Of a DNA stretch of 48,407 nucleotides, positions 23,091 to 31,392 are shown piece by piece. The position numbers and the translations under genes are program-made. The DNA comes from Streptomyces varsoviensis. GTDB lineage: Bacteria > Actinomycetota > Actinomycetes > Streptomycetales > Streptomycetaceae. Location of the stretch: contig NZ_JOBF01000037.1 in NCBI RefSeq assembly GCF_000718635.1, positions 1 to 48,407 on the forward strand, read 5' to 3'. Below the pieces are notes generated by a model. The model was not told the DNA's origin. It did not search any database and saw nothing but the letters and a program-made list of their open reading frames with translations. Positions within the stretch are counted from its first letter, which is position 1. Each line of letters begins with the position of its first letter.

Positions 23091-23729
23091 TCAGTCCCCG
23101 TCGGCGGCGCCGTGCATCTTGCGCTCGTGCCGGCGTTCTCCGTAGGCCCCGGCCTCCCGGATGCCGTCGCGGGCGGCGCCGATGCCCTCGCGGCCGAGGT
23201 CGGCCACCGAACCGACGGCCGAGGCCCCGGCGGTGGCCACCTGCCCGGCGGCGGCGGCGGTCTGGCCGACGGCGCCCGCCACAGCGGCGACGGCGCCGAA
23301 CGCTGCGGCGAGACTGCCGCCGGTCGCGCGCCCGGCGGGCTTGGCGGGTCCGGCCGGGGCGGTCTGGCCGGACTTCGCGGCGGCTGCGGCTGCGGCGCGG
23401 GCGGCCTTGGACTGCGCGGCGCCCTGGCCCTTGTTGACGAGGACACCCTCGATGGTTCCGGCCTTGAGGACCAGGCGGAACGGCTTGCCCTCCTCGGCCT
23501 GCGCGATGGTGTGGAGCTGCGCCGTGGTCAGGTTCTCGACCTGAAAGAAGCACTGCGCCCGGCTGCGGCGCTTGCCCGAGGCGTCGGCGTGCATCTCGCC
23601 GCACGTGGCGTTGATGACGCCGCCCGAGGGGATGAGCGTCAGCTCGCGCGGCGTGCTGCCTGATCCCCGGCTCGGGCAGCGCACCGCAGCACCGCCGACG
23701 GTGAGTTTGCGGATCTTGAGCGCGGTCAT
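23091..23729 (-). CDS. Hypothetical Ala/Gly-rich protein (212 aa)
   Basis: An N-terminal beta-rich domain of about 100 residues contains two Cys-bearing strands (VRCPSRG, NATCGE, AQCFFQVENL). Next come an Ala-rich linker, a hydrophobic Ala/Val/Gly segment (about 145-185) that may dip into the membrane, and a basic tail. The ATG at 23729 follows the Spd-like gene by 11 bases, so it belongs to the transfer operon. No family is recognised. Confidence 0.72.
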   Translation of the reverse strand: MTALKIRKLTVGGAAVRCPSRGSGSTPRELTLIPSGGVINATCGEMHADASGKRRSRAQCFFQVENLTTAQLHTIAQAEEGKPFRLVLKAGTIEGVLVNKGQGAAQSKAARAAAAAAAKSGQTAPAGPAKPAGRATGGSLAAAFGAVAAVAGAVGQTAAAAGQVATAGASAVGSVADLGREGIGAARDGIREAGAYGERRHERKMHGAADGD

Positions 23730-23740
23730 GTGCGGGGCTC

Positions 23741-24274
23741 CTATCGGTTGCTGATCGTGGCGGTGGCGGTGGCCTTGGCGCGGCCGAACAGTCCGGCCGT
23801 GGCGGTGGCCGTGGCGGTGGCGGTCTGCCTCCCGCCGCTCCGGCCGCGCTTGGCGACGGCGGCCACCAGGGCGAAGACGAACGCGAGGACAACGGCGATC
23901 TTGGCGAGGAGGACCAGGGCGGCGGCGAGGGTGGCGGCGGCCTCGGCGAAGAACTTGAGGGCGTAGGCGGCCAGGGCGAACGAGGCGGACGCCGAGACCA
24001 GGAGGAGCGCCGTCGTCTTGGCCCACGCGGGGACGGCGGTCGAGGCAGGGGCAGAGGCCGCGGGCGCGGTGCCGGCGGGGGCGGAAAGGTCGGCGTACTG
24101 GTAGATCGTGCGGCCGTCGAGGGTGCGGACCTCAACCACGGTCGGAAGGGCCTCGGGGGCGGCGGCGGGACGGTATTCGGCGGGGTGGCCCGGCATCGGC
24201 TCGGGGCGGTAGAGGGTGACGGCCTCGGCGCGCGTGTGGGTGGCCTCGGCGTAGGTGCGGGCGGTGTTTTCCAT
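23741..24274 (-). CDS. Spd-like membrane protein (177 aa)
   Basis: A hydrophilic N-terminus of about 80 residues is followed by two long hydrophobic helices (about 87-105 and 112-142). The basic tail has a repeated TATATATA motif, flanking a short LFGRAKATATATIS end. Such proteins accompany traB in Streptomyces plasmids and assist intramycelial spread. The ATG has GAGGAG about 11 bases upstream. The 220-bp region before it is rich in GTACGG palindromes. Confidence 0.72.
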   Translation of the reverse strand: MENTARTYAEATHTRAEAVTLYRPEPMPGHPAEYRPAAAPEALPTVVEVRTLDGRTIYQYADLSAPAGTAPAASAPASTAVPAWAKTTALLLVSASASFALAAYALKFFAEAAATLAAALVLLAKIAVVLAFVFALVAAVAKRGRSGGRQTATATATATAGLFGRAKATATATISNR

Positions 24275-24299
24275 GATCGACGGCGCTCCTCGGCATGAT

Positions 24300-24490
24300 C
24301 GCTTTGCGTGGGTTTGTGAAATCAGTACGGGCCGGGTCGGATCGGGTTATCGCAGGTCAGAGGCCCGTACGGGGCCAGTACGCGGGCCGGGGGGACGGTT
24401 TGGCGTACCGGCCCGGGTGGGGTCCGTACGTACGGCGTACCGGGCGCTGACCTGCGGCGTTCCGATCCGTACGGACCCCGTCCCGAGGGG
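24300..24490. other. Palindrome-rich gap downstream of traB (clt candidate)
   Basis: No gene is visible here. GTACGG/CCGTAC recurs many times, including CCCGTACGGG, GTCCGTACGTACGG and GTCCGTACGGAC. CGCAGGTCAG and CTGACCTGCG also form a spaced inverted repeat (about 24350 and 24450). In pIJ101- and pSVH1-type plasmids the cis-acting transfer locus lies next to traB, so this is the best positional candidate. I did not find clear copies of the GACCCGGA repeat used by some TraB proteins. Confidence 0.45.
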
Positions 24491-24494
24491 CATA

Positions 24495-26759
24495 TCAGCC
24501 CATACCGGCGGCCTTGCGGAGGTCGGCCAGGTAGTAGCCGTTCGCCCTTCCGCCGCTCGTCCAGCTCCGGACGGCGAGGGTGCGGTCGGTGCCGTCGAGG
24601 GCCTCGTCGAGCCTCTTCCGCAGGGCCGTTCCGCCGGTCCGGGCGTAGGTGGCTTGGTCCTCCTCGCCGACGCCGAGGGCGGCGGGCGCCCACGTCGCCG
24701 GGTCGAGCTCGGCGAGGCCGTCGAGGATCTCGGCCGTGGCGAGGCGCTCGGGGTTCTTCCTGTCCTCGAACACGGCGATCAGGTCGGCGAGGATGCCGCC
24801 GACGCGGGCCGCGCGTCCGGCCTGCCCCGCCGCTTCCCCGGCCAGAGTGCCGGCCTCGATGCGGAGCGCTCGGCCGCGCTCGCAGATCGCCCGGAATCCG
24901 GGGAGCTTGATGAGCAGGGAGCGCATGAAGCGGAGGCCGGTCTCGTCGGCGTGAATGCCCATGCCCTTGAACGCGGGGGCGAGATCCTTTGCGTTCCAGC
25001 CGGACGCGCTCGAACCGGTGCCGAGGACGGAGTCGCTCATCTGGTACGTGGCGCACAGGTGGGCGATGCGCTGCGGGATGGCGTCGCGCAGCGCCGAGGG
25101 GACGGCGTCGCCGGTCGGCTTCTGTGAGGCGAGAATCGGAATCAGGCCGACGGCCGGGCCCACCTTGGCAAGGGTGATGAGCGCCTTTTCGATGCGCTTT
25201 CCGTACGTGAGCTTGTCGTCTTCCTCTTCCTTGCCCTCGTCCTCCAAGTACCGCTGCAATTCGTCGATGATCAGGACGACCGGGTAAATCTTGTGGTCGC
25301 GGGTGATCTCGGGCGTGAGCTTTCCCTCGGGGCACACCTCGTCGGGGAGCTCGAACAGCGCGTCGTATCCCTCCTCCATTTCGCCAACGAGGTCTTCGAG
25401 GACGTGCGTCAGGCGGCGGACGGCGGGCTCGGTGACGCCCCGGATGTACGCCTCGGCGAGGAGGGCCGTAGCGGACCAGTCCTTACCGCCCTTGCCGTCG
25501 GCGACGATCATCCGGCACAGCGGGTCGAGGACGGCCGCCGCCGCAGCCGCGCGGGCCGTGAAGGTCTTGCCCTGGCGGGGCATGGCACCGACCAGGAGGC
25601 CGAAGAACAGGAGCTCGATCGCGGTGATACTGCCGGTCTCGTCCACGAACGTCGGGGCGCCGTCCCAGATGTTCCAGCGCTCGGCGGTCTCCAGCGGGGA
25701 GGGGACCGGGTCGCCGCCGAACGGGTGGGAGTCGGCGACGCGCATGTATACGCCGCCCTCGTGCCCGTCCTGGCGGATCGAGAGCTGAATCGCGTCCACG
25801 GCCAGGGCCGCGGCGAGGGGCTCGCGCTTGGCCGCTACTTCCTTGGCGGTCTTGCCTGCGGACCGGGGGAGGTCGAACCGGACGACGCTCGCCTTGTCGC
25901 CGGGCTCGCGGGCGATGAACCCGCGAATGGTGACCTCCTCGCCGTCCTTGAGGATGCCGACGTTCCGGGCGCGCAGTGCGGCGTTCAGGCCCTCGTCGGT
26001 GAGGACCCCGGCCCCGGTGAAGTCGGGGGTGTCCATCAGGGCGAACGTCCCGTCGGGCTGGCGGCGGATCAGCTCGCGGCGGCCGAGGGCGTAGAGGACG
26101 CCGAACACCGGCAGGAGGACCGGCGCGGCCATGACCCATCCCCAGGTCTCGCCGAGGGCCAGGAGGGCGGCGGTGTAGGTGGTGCAGCCGGTCAGGCCGT
26201 AGACGGTGAGCGGCTCGCGGCGGCGGGCCTTGGCCTCCTTGCGGCGGTCGGCGCGCAGGTCGGCGATGTGCTCCGGGCCCGCCTTGGTGCGCCGGACCTT
26301 GTCCGCGATCTCGCCGTACTCGGTGGCCCCGAGGTACGACCAGGCGTCACGGGCGCCGACGCGGGCGCCGAGGGCGCTCACCTTGGCCGCGCGCCACAGG
26401 TAGACCGGGGAGCGCAGGGCGTGGAACCCGGCGGCGTTGAGCCACTCGGCGCGGCGCTGACGCCATACGCCCGGGTCGGTGAGGGACTCGGGGATGAGGG
26501 TCCGCAGGTTCCAGCCGTCGCGCTCGTCGAGGATTTCGAGGACACCGGCCTCGTCCTCGGCCGGGGTGCCGGCGGGGGCGTCGACCTTGTCGAGGCGCAC
26601 GGTCCCGGTGGTCAGGTCGGGCAGTCCGGCCGGGGTGGTGCGGACCGCGTCGCGGGCGGCCTCCTCGATGCGGGTCAGGGTCTCGGCGTCGCGGTAGGCG
26701 GCGAGGTCGACGAGCTGCGCCTCGGTCTCGATACCGCGCTCGGTCTCGGTGGTGGACAT
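24495..26759 (-). CDS. traB: TraB-type FtsK/SpoIIIE DNA translocase (754 aa)
   Basis: Two hydrophobic segments (about 187-205 and 209-226) precede the motor domain. Walker A is GAMPRQGKT at 391-399 and Walker B VVLIIDEL at 494-501, followed by the arginine-finger-like and ASQKPTG segment of the FtsK/SpoIIIE/TraB family. A winged-helix-like C-terminus (about 690-754) should read specific DNA repeats. In Streptomyces a single TraB hexamer moves double-stranded plasmid DNA between hyphae. It heads the promoter-distal end of the Spd operon under GntR control. Confidence 0.9.
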   Translation of the reverse strand: MSTTETERGIETEAQLVDLAAYRDAETLTRIEEAARDAVRTTPAGLPDLTTGTVRLDKVDAPAGTPAEDEAGVLEILDERDGWNLRTLIPESLTDPGVWRQRRAEWLNAAGFHALRSPVYLWRAAKVSALGARVGARDAWSYLGATEYGEIADKVRRTKAGPEHIADLRADRRKEAKARRREPLTVYGLTGCTTYTAALLALGETWGWVMAAPVLLPVFGVLYALGRRELIRRQPDGTFALMDTPDFTGAGVLTDEGLNAALRARNVGILKDGEEVTIRGFIAREPGDKASVVRFDLPRSAGKTAKEVAAKREPLAAALAVDAIQLSIRQDGHEGGVYMRVADSHPFGGDPVPSPLETAERWNIWDGAPTFVDETGSITAIELLFFGLLVGAMPRQGKTFTARAAAAAAVLDPLCRMIVADGKGGKDWSATALLAEAYIRGVTEPAVRRLTHVLEDLVGEMEEGYDALFELPDEVCPEGKLTPEITRDHKIYPVVLIIDELQRYLEDEGKEEEDDKLTYGKRIEKALITLAKVGPAVGLIPILASQKPTGDAVPSALRDAIPQRIAHLCATYQMSDSVLGTGSSASGWNAKDLAPAFKGMGIHADETGLRFMRSLLIKLPGFRAICERGRALRIEAGTLAGEAAGQAGRAARVGGILADLIAVFEDRKNPERLATAEILDGLAELDPATWAPAALGVGEEDQATYARTGGTALRKRLDEALDGTDRTLAVRSWTSGGRANGYYLADLRKAAGMG

Positions 26760-26781
26760 GCGGGGTGTTCCTTTCTCGGGG

Positions 26782-26810
26782 GCCCGGCCGCCGGGGGCGG
26801 GCGGCCGGGC
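26782..26810. terminator. Intra-operon hairpin before traB
   Basis: GCCCGGCCGCC pairs with GGCGGCCGGGC in the 75-base gap between the small 102-aa gene and traB. It could attenuate transcription so that less traB than spd mRNA is made. Confidence 0.5.
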
Positions 26811-26835
26811 GTGGTGCTGGGGGGCGAGCGCGGTG

Positions 26836-27144
26836 TCAGGCGGTGGGGCCGAGGTCGGCCTCGTCGAGCTCGGCGAGCGCGAGGTGAAGCCGGGCGCGGG
26901 CGGTGTCCGATCCGCAGCCGACGGCCGTCCCGTAGGCGAGGGACTGCCGGGCGTCCTCGGCGGCCTGCCACGCCTTGGCCACGTGGGCGTTCGACATGGG
27001 GGCCGTCTCGAACACGAGGTAGACGAGGCCGAGTTCGGCGCAGGCGCGGCCGAGCTGCGGGTGATGCGCGGCGGCCTCGGCGTCGGCCTGGTCGGCGAGC
27101 TCGGCGGCGATCTGGCGGTACACGCTGCGGTCGGTGGCGATCAC
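26836..27144 (-). CDS. Small helical transfer-operon protein (102 aa)
   Basis: The protein is alpha-helical, acidic and soluble (YRQIAAELADQADAEAAAHH and similar). The GTG start overlaps the preceding stop (GTGA). Such proteins occur upstream of tra in pSAM2-like elements. No function is known. Confidence 0.72.
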   Translation of the reverse strand: MIATDRSVYRQIAAELADQADAEAAAHHPQLGRACAELGLVYLVFETAPMSNAHVAKAWQAAEDARQSLAYGTAVGCGSDTARARLHLALAELDEADLGPTA

Positions 27145-27380
27145 TTCTCGCCCTCCTTCTTGGTGGCCTTGGCCGCCTTCTTGGTGGCGTTGCGGACGGC
27201 GAGGGACTTCGCACCGGCCCGGAGGAGGGCGGGGCCCCAGAGGATGAGGGCCAGGAGGAGGGCGCCGACGAGGGCGGCGGGGCCCCATCCGTTCTCGGGG
27301 ACGAGGCGGATCATCACGTACGTGCCGGCGGGGGCCGCGAGGATCAGGGCGCGGGGCGGGGTGTGGGAGGCGGCGCTCAT
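27141..27380 (-). CDS. Small two-helix membrane protein, Spd-like (79 aa)
   Basis: Two hydrophobic stretches (about 11-25 and 34-55) precede a Lys/Ala-rich cytoplasmic tail. It overlaps both neighbours by four bases (ATGA and GTGA) and is thus embedded in the Spd operon. It is a likely plasmid-spread protein. Confidence 0.75.
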   Translation of the reverse strand: MSAASHTPPRALILAAPAGTYVMIRLVPENGWGPAALVGALLLALILWGPALLRAGAKSLAVRNATKKAAKATKKEGEK

Positions 27381-28648
27381 CGGGCGTTCTTCCTTTCGGC
27401 CTTGACGTGGTCCCGGAGCCGCATCGCGTAGCGGTAGTTACCGCCGCCGATGGCCTGCCGGACGTTCTTCACGGACAGGTGGGCGGCGCCGCCGAGGAGG
27501 TCGGCGAGGGCTCGAACCTGTGCGATGTGGGAGGCGTCGAGGGGCTTGTCGGGGACCTTCGGAGCGGTCCGACCGGAGACTCGGCCGATCGCTTGCTTCC
27601 CTTTGCGCCCAAGGGTTTTCGCGGTTCGACCACCCTTGCCCGGTCCGCCGTTCGGGCCGCCCGAGGAGCGGCGCGCGGCCGGTCCGTCGTCGCCCCCGTC
27701 GGGCGGGAAGATGTCCGCGAGGAGCTGCTCGACGGCGAGCGTTTCGACCCCCACGCCGTGGGCGGCGGCGAGGGCCTTGTCGGCGTGGCCCCGGCGGGCG
27801 ACGACGCGGGCCGTGGTGGCGAGCTCGGCGCCGTGCTCGTCGCGCCACGCGGTCCGCCATGCCTCCTCGGTGTCGATCGTGCCGAAGGGGTGCGCGGTCA
27901 GAATGTCGGTGTACCGGCTGTAGACCGTGGGGAAGCGGCGGCGGCGCTTGCGGTCGTGGCGACGGCGGCGGCGGTCCTCTCGGCGCTGCGCCTTGGTGCG
28001 GGTCGACTTGGTTCCGTGACGGCCCCAGCCGCGGACCTCCCAGAAGAAGACGCCGGCATAGCTCGCGGCGGCGAGGACCCATGCGAGCCACCCGCCGGAC
28101 GACTCGGGGGCGTGGCTGTAGTTGATGACTGCGGCGAAGCTCGCGCAGGCCCACATGACCACCCGGAAGCGGCCGACCGGGCGGCCCTCCTTCTTGGCCC
28201 GCTCACCGGACACGGTGGCCACCCACGCCCCCGCCTCCAGCATCACGGCGAGGCACAGGGAGATCAGTCCGGGGAGGCTTTCGCCGTTAAGGGCGCGGAG
28301 CTGGAAATAGAGGGCCGGGACGATGCCGCAGGCCATGACGAGCAAGGCGCCGACGGTGTCGCCCTCGGTGCCGAGCTTGGCGAGCCGCTCGGCGCGGACC
28401 TTCTTCCGCTCGGCCTTGCGCTTGGCCTTCTCGCGCTTGCGCTCGGCGCGGAGTCGGCGCTCCTCTTCCTGCCGGGCCTCCTCGTCCTTGCGGCGCTGCT
28501 CGGCGCGGGCCTCGTCCCGGATGCGGGCGGCCTCGGCCTCGGCAAGGCGTTCCTTGCGGGCGGCCTCGGCCTCGGCGAGGCGGTCGCGGCGGTCCTCCTC
28601 GCGCTCGGTCTTCCGGTCGAGGCGGCGCTCCTCGTAGAACGTGGTCAC
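27377..28648 (-). CDS. DUF2637-like membrane protein with coiled coil (423 aa)
   Basis: The N-terminal ~90 residues are a highly charged coiled coil of Glu/Arg/Ala. About four hydrophobic helices follow between 97 and 205 (VGALLVMACGIVPALYFQLR and later), the size and pattern of DUF2637/Spd proteins. The C-terminal half is basic and ends in a winged-helix-like segment (VKNVRQAIGGGNYRYAMRLR). DUF2637 proteins accompany TraB-type translocases. It probably links membrane and DNA, but that is an inference. Confidence 0.82.
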   Translation of the reverse strand: MTTFYEERRLDRKTEREEDRRDRLAEAEAARKERLAEAEAARIRDEARAEQRRKDEEARQEEERRLRAERKREKAKRKAERKKVRAERLAKLGTEGDTVGALLVMACGIVPALYFQLRALNGESLPGLISLCLAVMLEAGAWVATVSGERAKKEGRPVGRFRVVMWACASFAAVINYSHAPESSGGWLAWVLAAASYAGVFFWEVRGWGRHGTKSTRTKAQRREDRRRRRHDRKRRRRFPTVYSRYTDILTAHPFGTIDTEEAWRTAWRDEHGAELATTARVVARRGHADKALAAAHGVGVETLAVEQLLADIFPPDGGDDGPAARRSSGGPNGGPGKGGRTAKTLGRKGKQAIGRVSGRTAPKVPDKPLDASHIAQVRALADLLGGAAHLSVKNVRQAIGGGNYRYAMRLRDHVKAERKNAR

Positions 28649-28926
28649 TTGGTGATCTCCTTACGGGCGCCTCGGGGGGCGAGGAGGCAGAGGGGGCAGT
28701 GAGGGAGAGGGCGGCCGACCCGGTCGGCGCGGATGCCCTCGGCGGCGAGGAGCGTCCCGACGACGGCGGCGGCGATGGCCTGTCCGGCGTGTCCGGCGAT
28801 GAGCGAGACGACGAACCAGTCAGCGACCAGGAAGAGGACCACGCACCCGGTGGCGATGTGGTGGAGGGCGGCGAGGACTCCGCACGTCGAGACGGCGAGG
28901 ATGCGCCGCGCGGTGGCGGTGGTCAT
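28645..28926 (-). CDS. Small membrane protein with CxxC tail (93 aa)
   Basis: Two hydrophobic helices (about 8-34 and 40-62) are followed by a short tail with PHCPLC. The ATG at 28926 overlaps the 61-aa gene, and the stop overlaps the DUF2637-like gene. It is an Spd-type protein by context. Confidence 0.75.
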   Translation of the reverse strand: MTTATARRILAVSTCGVLAALHHIATGCVVLFLVADWFVVSLIAGHAGQAIAAAVVGTLLAAEGIRADRVGRPLPHCPLCLLAPRGARKEITK

Positions 28927-29108
28927 CGGGTGGCCTCCTCGTCGGCGAGGGCGTCGAGGCGGTCGCGGTCGGCGCGGCGGCGGCGCTCGGCGGCCCACAG
29001 CTCGGCGCAACGGCCCGACTCGTGGGCGGCGGTCTTGGTGGGGATCTTGGCGACGGCGAGCGTCTCGGGGGAGACGTCGCGGACCAGGGCGCAGGCGGCG
29101 GCGCTCAT
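28923..29108 (-). CDS. Small charged protein (61 aa)
   Basis: A short helical, Arg/Glu-rich protein with two Cys. It overlaps its neighbours by four bases on both sides, which supports translation. Function is unknown; it may be an accessory of the transfer operon. Confidence 0.68.
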   Translation of the reverse strand: MSAAACALVRDVSPETLAVAKIPTKTAAHESGRCAELWAAERRRRADRDRLDALADEEATR

Positions 29109-29371
29109 GCCGTGCGTCCGGTCGGCGTCGAGGTGGGGCGGTAGGTGACGGCGGCCCGGATGGCGAGGCGGGCGAGGATGCCGGCGCCCGTGAGGAACGC
29201 GGCGGCCTTGAGCGCGGTCACCAGGGCGGTGAACAGGGTCACCAGGAACGGGGCGGCGGCGTAGACGAGGCCGACCAGGACGAGGACCAGGGCCAGGAGG
29301 GCGGCCGGGTGCAGTCGGTCGGCGCGGCCGGTCAGGGCGCGCAGGGCGCGGGCGAGGCGGTCGAACTTCAC
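29105..29371 (-). CDS. Small membrane protein, Spd-like (88 aa)
   Basis: A basic start (VKFDRLARALRAL) is followed by two hydrophobic helices (about 20-42 and 45-65). The GTG start overlaps the upstream stop (GTGA). Topology is that of the plasmid-spread proteins. Confidence 0.75.
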   Translation of the reverse strand: MKFDRLARALRALTGRADRLHPAALLALVLVLVGLVYAAAPFLVTLFTALVTALKAAAFLTGAGILARLAIRAAVTYRPTSTPTGRTA

Positions 29372-29688
29372 GCGGCCCACCGCCCGGCGAACACGTCCTC
29401 GGGCTCGTAGCCCTTGGCGTCGTCCTCGCGCTCGATCTCCTCGACGATCCCGGCGACGAGGTCGAGGGAGGCGCCGCGCGGGATGAGGCCGGAGTCGGCC
29501 ATGTCGACCAGGGCGTACAGCCGGGCGTACTCGTCGAGCTCGCTCTCGCCGCCGATCGGGCCGAGGACGAGGTCGACGTCGAGGCCGAGCTCGGTGGACA
29601 GGTCCATGCGGGTGGGGGCGATACCGGCCGCGGAATCGGTCGTGCCGATTCGCAGGACACCGGCGCTTTCGGGCATGGTGGTGCGCAC
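29368..29688 (-). CDS. First gene of the Spd/TraB operon (106 aa)
   Basis: An acidic soluble protein with a beta-rich start and helical end (DEYARLYALVDMADSGLIPR). I prefer GTG at 29688, since AAAGGAG lies 8 bases before it; the open frame could also start 9 bases upstream, inside that sequence. The gene is read from the promoter shared with the GntR gene. Function is unknown. Confidence 0.72.
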   Translation of the reverse strand: MRTTMPESAGVLRIGTTDSAAGIAPTRMDLSTELGLDVDLVLGPIGGESELDEYARLYALVDMADSGLIPRGASLDLVAGIVEEIEREDDAKGYEPEDVFAGRWAA

Positions 29689-29945
29689 GCGGATCACTCC
29701 TTTGAGCAGAGTCGGGGTGTCCGCCTAGCGGCCTCGGAGCGTGGACAAGACGCACCGGGGCCGCGCCCGTTTTAGGCGTGGCGGACTAGCGCAGTTCCGG
29801 GGTCCTTGCGGGCCCTGGTTCTGCCGTGCCGTGCGGCACACCAGAAGTAGAGCACCGAATGGAATCCATTGCAATAGTCTTGGATTCCATCCATGCTGTG
29901 TTGGCAGCCGAAGACGACCGGATGGGTTGCAGATAAGGTGACCGC
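29689..29945. promoter_or_regulatory. Divergent promoter and GntR operator
   Basis: The inverted repeat TGGAATCCA (29860-29868) and TGGATTCCA (29881-29889) has TTGCAA at its junction (29869-29874). TTGCAA is followed at 17 bases by CATGCT toward the GntR gene and by TCTACT toward the Spd operon, so both promoters would share a -35 inside the operator. GTCCGCC (29719) and GGCGGAC farther left form a spaced inverted repeat in the operon leader. No other gene is seen. Confidence 0.7.
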
Positions 29946-30725
29946 ATGAATCAGGACGAGCCGCGCCGAGCGACATTCCGCGCAGTCGCCGACGAGGTGC
30001 GCGGGCGCATCAAGGGGGGCACCTACGCCCCCGGTACCAAGCTCCCCACCGAGGGGGAGCTCGCCGACCAGATCGGCACGAACAGGGGGACCGCCGCGCA
30101 GGCCCTGCGCCTCCTCGCGTCCGAGGGACTGATTCACAAGTCCCGGCGGGGCGCGTTCGTGCACCGGATCGTGACCAAGATCCTCCGGGACTCGACCTCT
30201 CGGTACGTGCGCGCCCGCCGCGAGGAGGGCCAGGCCCGAGGAGCGTTCGAGGCGGAGATCCGCGCACTCGGCCTGACCCCGTCATCCGTCACCGCTACCC
30301 ACCACATGAAGCCGCCGGCATGGGTAGCCGACCTCCTCGGGGTAGACGCGAACAGCGTCTCGACGCTCGCCCGGGTCCGGCGGATGCTCGCCGACGACGT
30401 CCCGGTACAGCTCGCGACGTCGTACCTCCCCTTGGAGATCGCGGCGGGGACGCGGCTCGAAGAGATCGACACGGGGCCCGGCGGCTCTAAGTCCAGGCTC
30501 GCCGAGCTCGGCCACGCACAAGCCCTGATCACGGAAGAGATCGAGGTCAGGTCACCGACACCCGAGGAGGTTGAGGCGCTGGACATGGCGGAGGACCAGC
30601 GCGTTTTCGAGATCGCCCACATCGGGCGGACCGAGGACGGCCGCGCCGTCGAGGTCACCGTTCACGTGCTGCCCACCCACCTTTGGCGCCTGTCCTACTC
30701 CTGGCCCCTCGGCCCCACGCACTGA
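29946..30725 (+). CDS. GntR-family repressor with UTRA domain (KorSA/TraR-like)
   Basis: The N-terminal winged helix (about 8-72) has the typical GTYAPGTKLPTEGELADQIG and a recognition segment GTAAQALRLL. The C-terminal ~170 residues are a UTRA ligand-binding domain ending RLSYSWPLG. Divergent orientation to a traB/spd operon is the known arrangement of KorSA (pSAM2) and TraR-type repressors, which silence transfer. The ATG has AAGGTG 6 bases upstream. It is probably autoregulated through the operator at 29860-29889. Confidence 0.92.
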   Translation: MNQDEPRRATFRAVADEVRGRIKGGTYAPGTKLPTEGELADQIGTNRGTAAQALRLLASEGLIHKSRRGAFVHRIVTKILRDSTSRYVRARREEGQARGAFEAEIRALGLTPSSVTATHHMKPPAWVADLLGVDANSVSTLARVRRMLADDVPVQLATSYLPLEIAAGTRLEEIDTGPGGSKSRLAELGHAQALITEEIEVRSPTPEEVEALDMAEDQRVFEIAHIGRTEDGRAVEVTVHVLPTHLWRLSYSWPLGPTH

Positions 30726-30754
30726 CCACCCACACGGAAGGGACTCCACTGCAC

Positions 30755-31315
30755 ATGGCACAGAACACGATCACCGAGACCGGCGGCATCCTCCGCGACG
30801 CCCGCAGCCGCTACCGCACCGCGCAGCGCGAGGCCGACGGCGCGCACGGCGCGTACGAGAGCGAGACCCGCCGCAGCGGGGGCACCCCGCGCGCCGAGGT
30901 GTCGGTGAGCCGGGCCGAGGCCCCGGCCGACGTCGCCGAGCTCCTCGGCACCGAGGGGCCGGTCGTCGTCCGCGCCCGGCGCATGTTCGACGGCGCGCGC
31001 CTGGTCCAGCTCGCCGACACGTGGATTCCGGCCGACGTCGCCGAGGCGGCCGGTATCGAACAGGTCGACACGGGAGCGGGCGGGATCATCTCCCGGATGC
31101 GCGAGGCCGGGTTCGACCAGGGCACCGAGGCCGTCGAGGACGTCGACCAGCGTCCGGCCACCGCCGACCAGGCCGCCGCGCTCGGCGTCGAGGAGGGCGC
31201 CCTCCTGCTGACCGTGACGCACGTCGGCGCGACCGCCGAGGGGCGCGTCGTCGAGGTCACCCGGCACACGCTCGCCCCCGGCTGGACGCTGCGTTACGCG
31301 GTCCCGCTGGACTGA
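30755..31315 (+). CDS. HTH-less UTRA-domain paralogue (186 aa)
   Basis: From about residue 15 to the end the protein aligns with the UTRA half of the GntR repressor just upstream. Shared features are DVAELLGTEG/WVADLLGVDA, VRARRMFDG/LARVRRMLAD, VQLADTWIP/VQLATSYLP, VDTGAGG/IDTGPGG, and the same ending (WTLRYAVPLD/WRLSYSWPLG). The DNA-binding winged helix is missing. The ATG at 30755 has GGAAGGG about 11 bases before it. It is probably cotranscribed with the repressor and could bind the same ligand or form mixed dimers. Confidence 0.85.
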   Translation: MAQNTITETGGILRDARSRYRTAQREADGAHGAYESETRRSGGTPRAEVSVSRAEAPADVAELLGTEGPVVVRARRMFDGARLVQLADTWIPADVAEAAGIEQVDTGAGGIISRMREAGFDQGTEAVEDVDQRPATADQAAALGVEEGALLLTVTHVGATAEGRVVEVTRHTLAPGWTLRYAVPLD

Positions 31316-31336
31316 CCCGCAGCTCGCGCACAGCAA

Positions 31337-31368
31337 AGAGCGCCCGGCCCCTCTGGGGTCGGGCGCTC
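31337..31368 (+). terminator. Terminator after the UTRA gene
   Basis: AGCGCCCGGCCCC and GGGGTCGGGCGCT stems are followed by a CTTTTCTC tract, which directly abuts the palindrome at 31376. Confidence 0.85.
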
Positions 31369-31375
31369 GGCTTTT

Positions 31376-31391
31376 CTCTCCAAATGGAGAG
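31376..31391. repeat. Candidate parS palindrome, copy 1
   Basis: CTCTCCAAATGGAGAG: two 7-bp arms around AA. Identical to 40434-40449 and one base different from 40987-41002. The latter two lie in and right after the ParB-like gene. Confidence 0.65.
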
Positions 31392-31392
31392 G

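Noticed and set aside
24300..24490. Definite clt site with TraB recognition repeats
   Set aside because: Position next to traB fits, but clear tandem GACCCGGA copies are missing, so it is listed only as a candidate.
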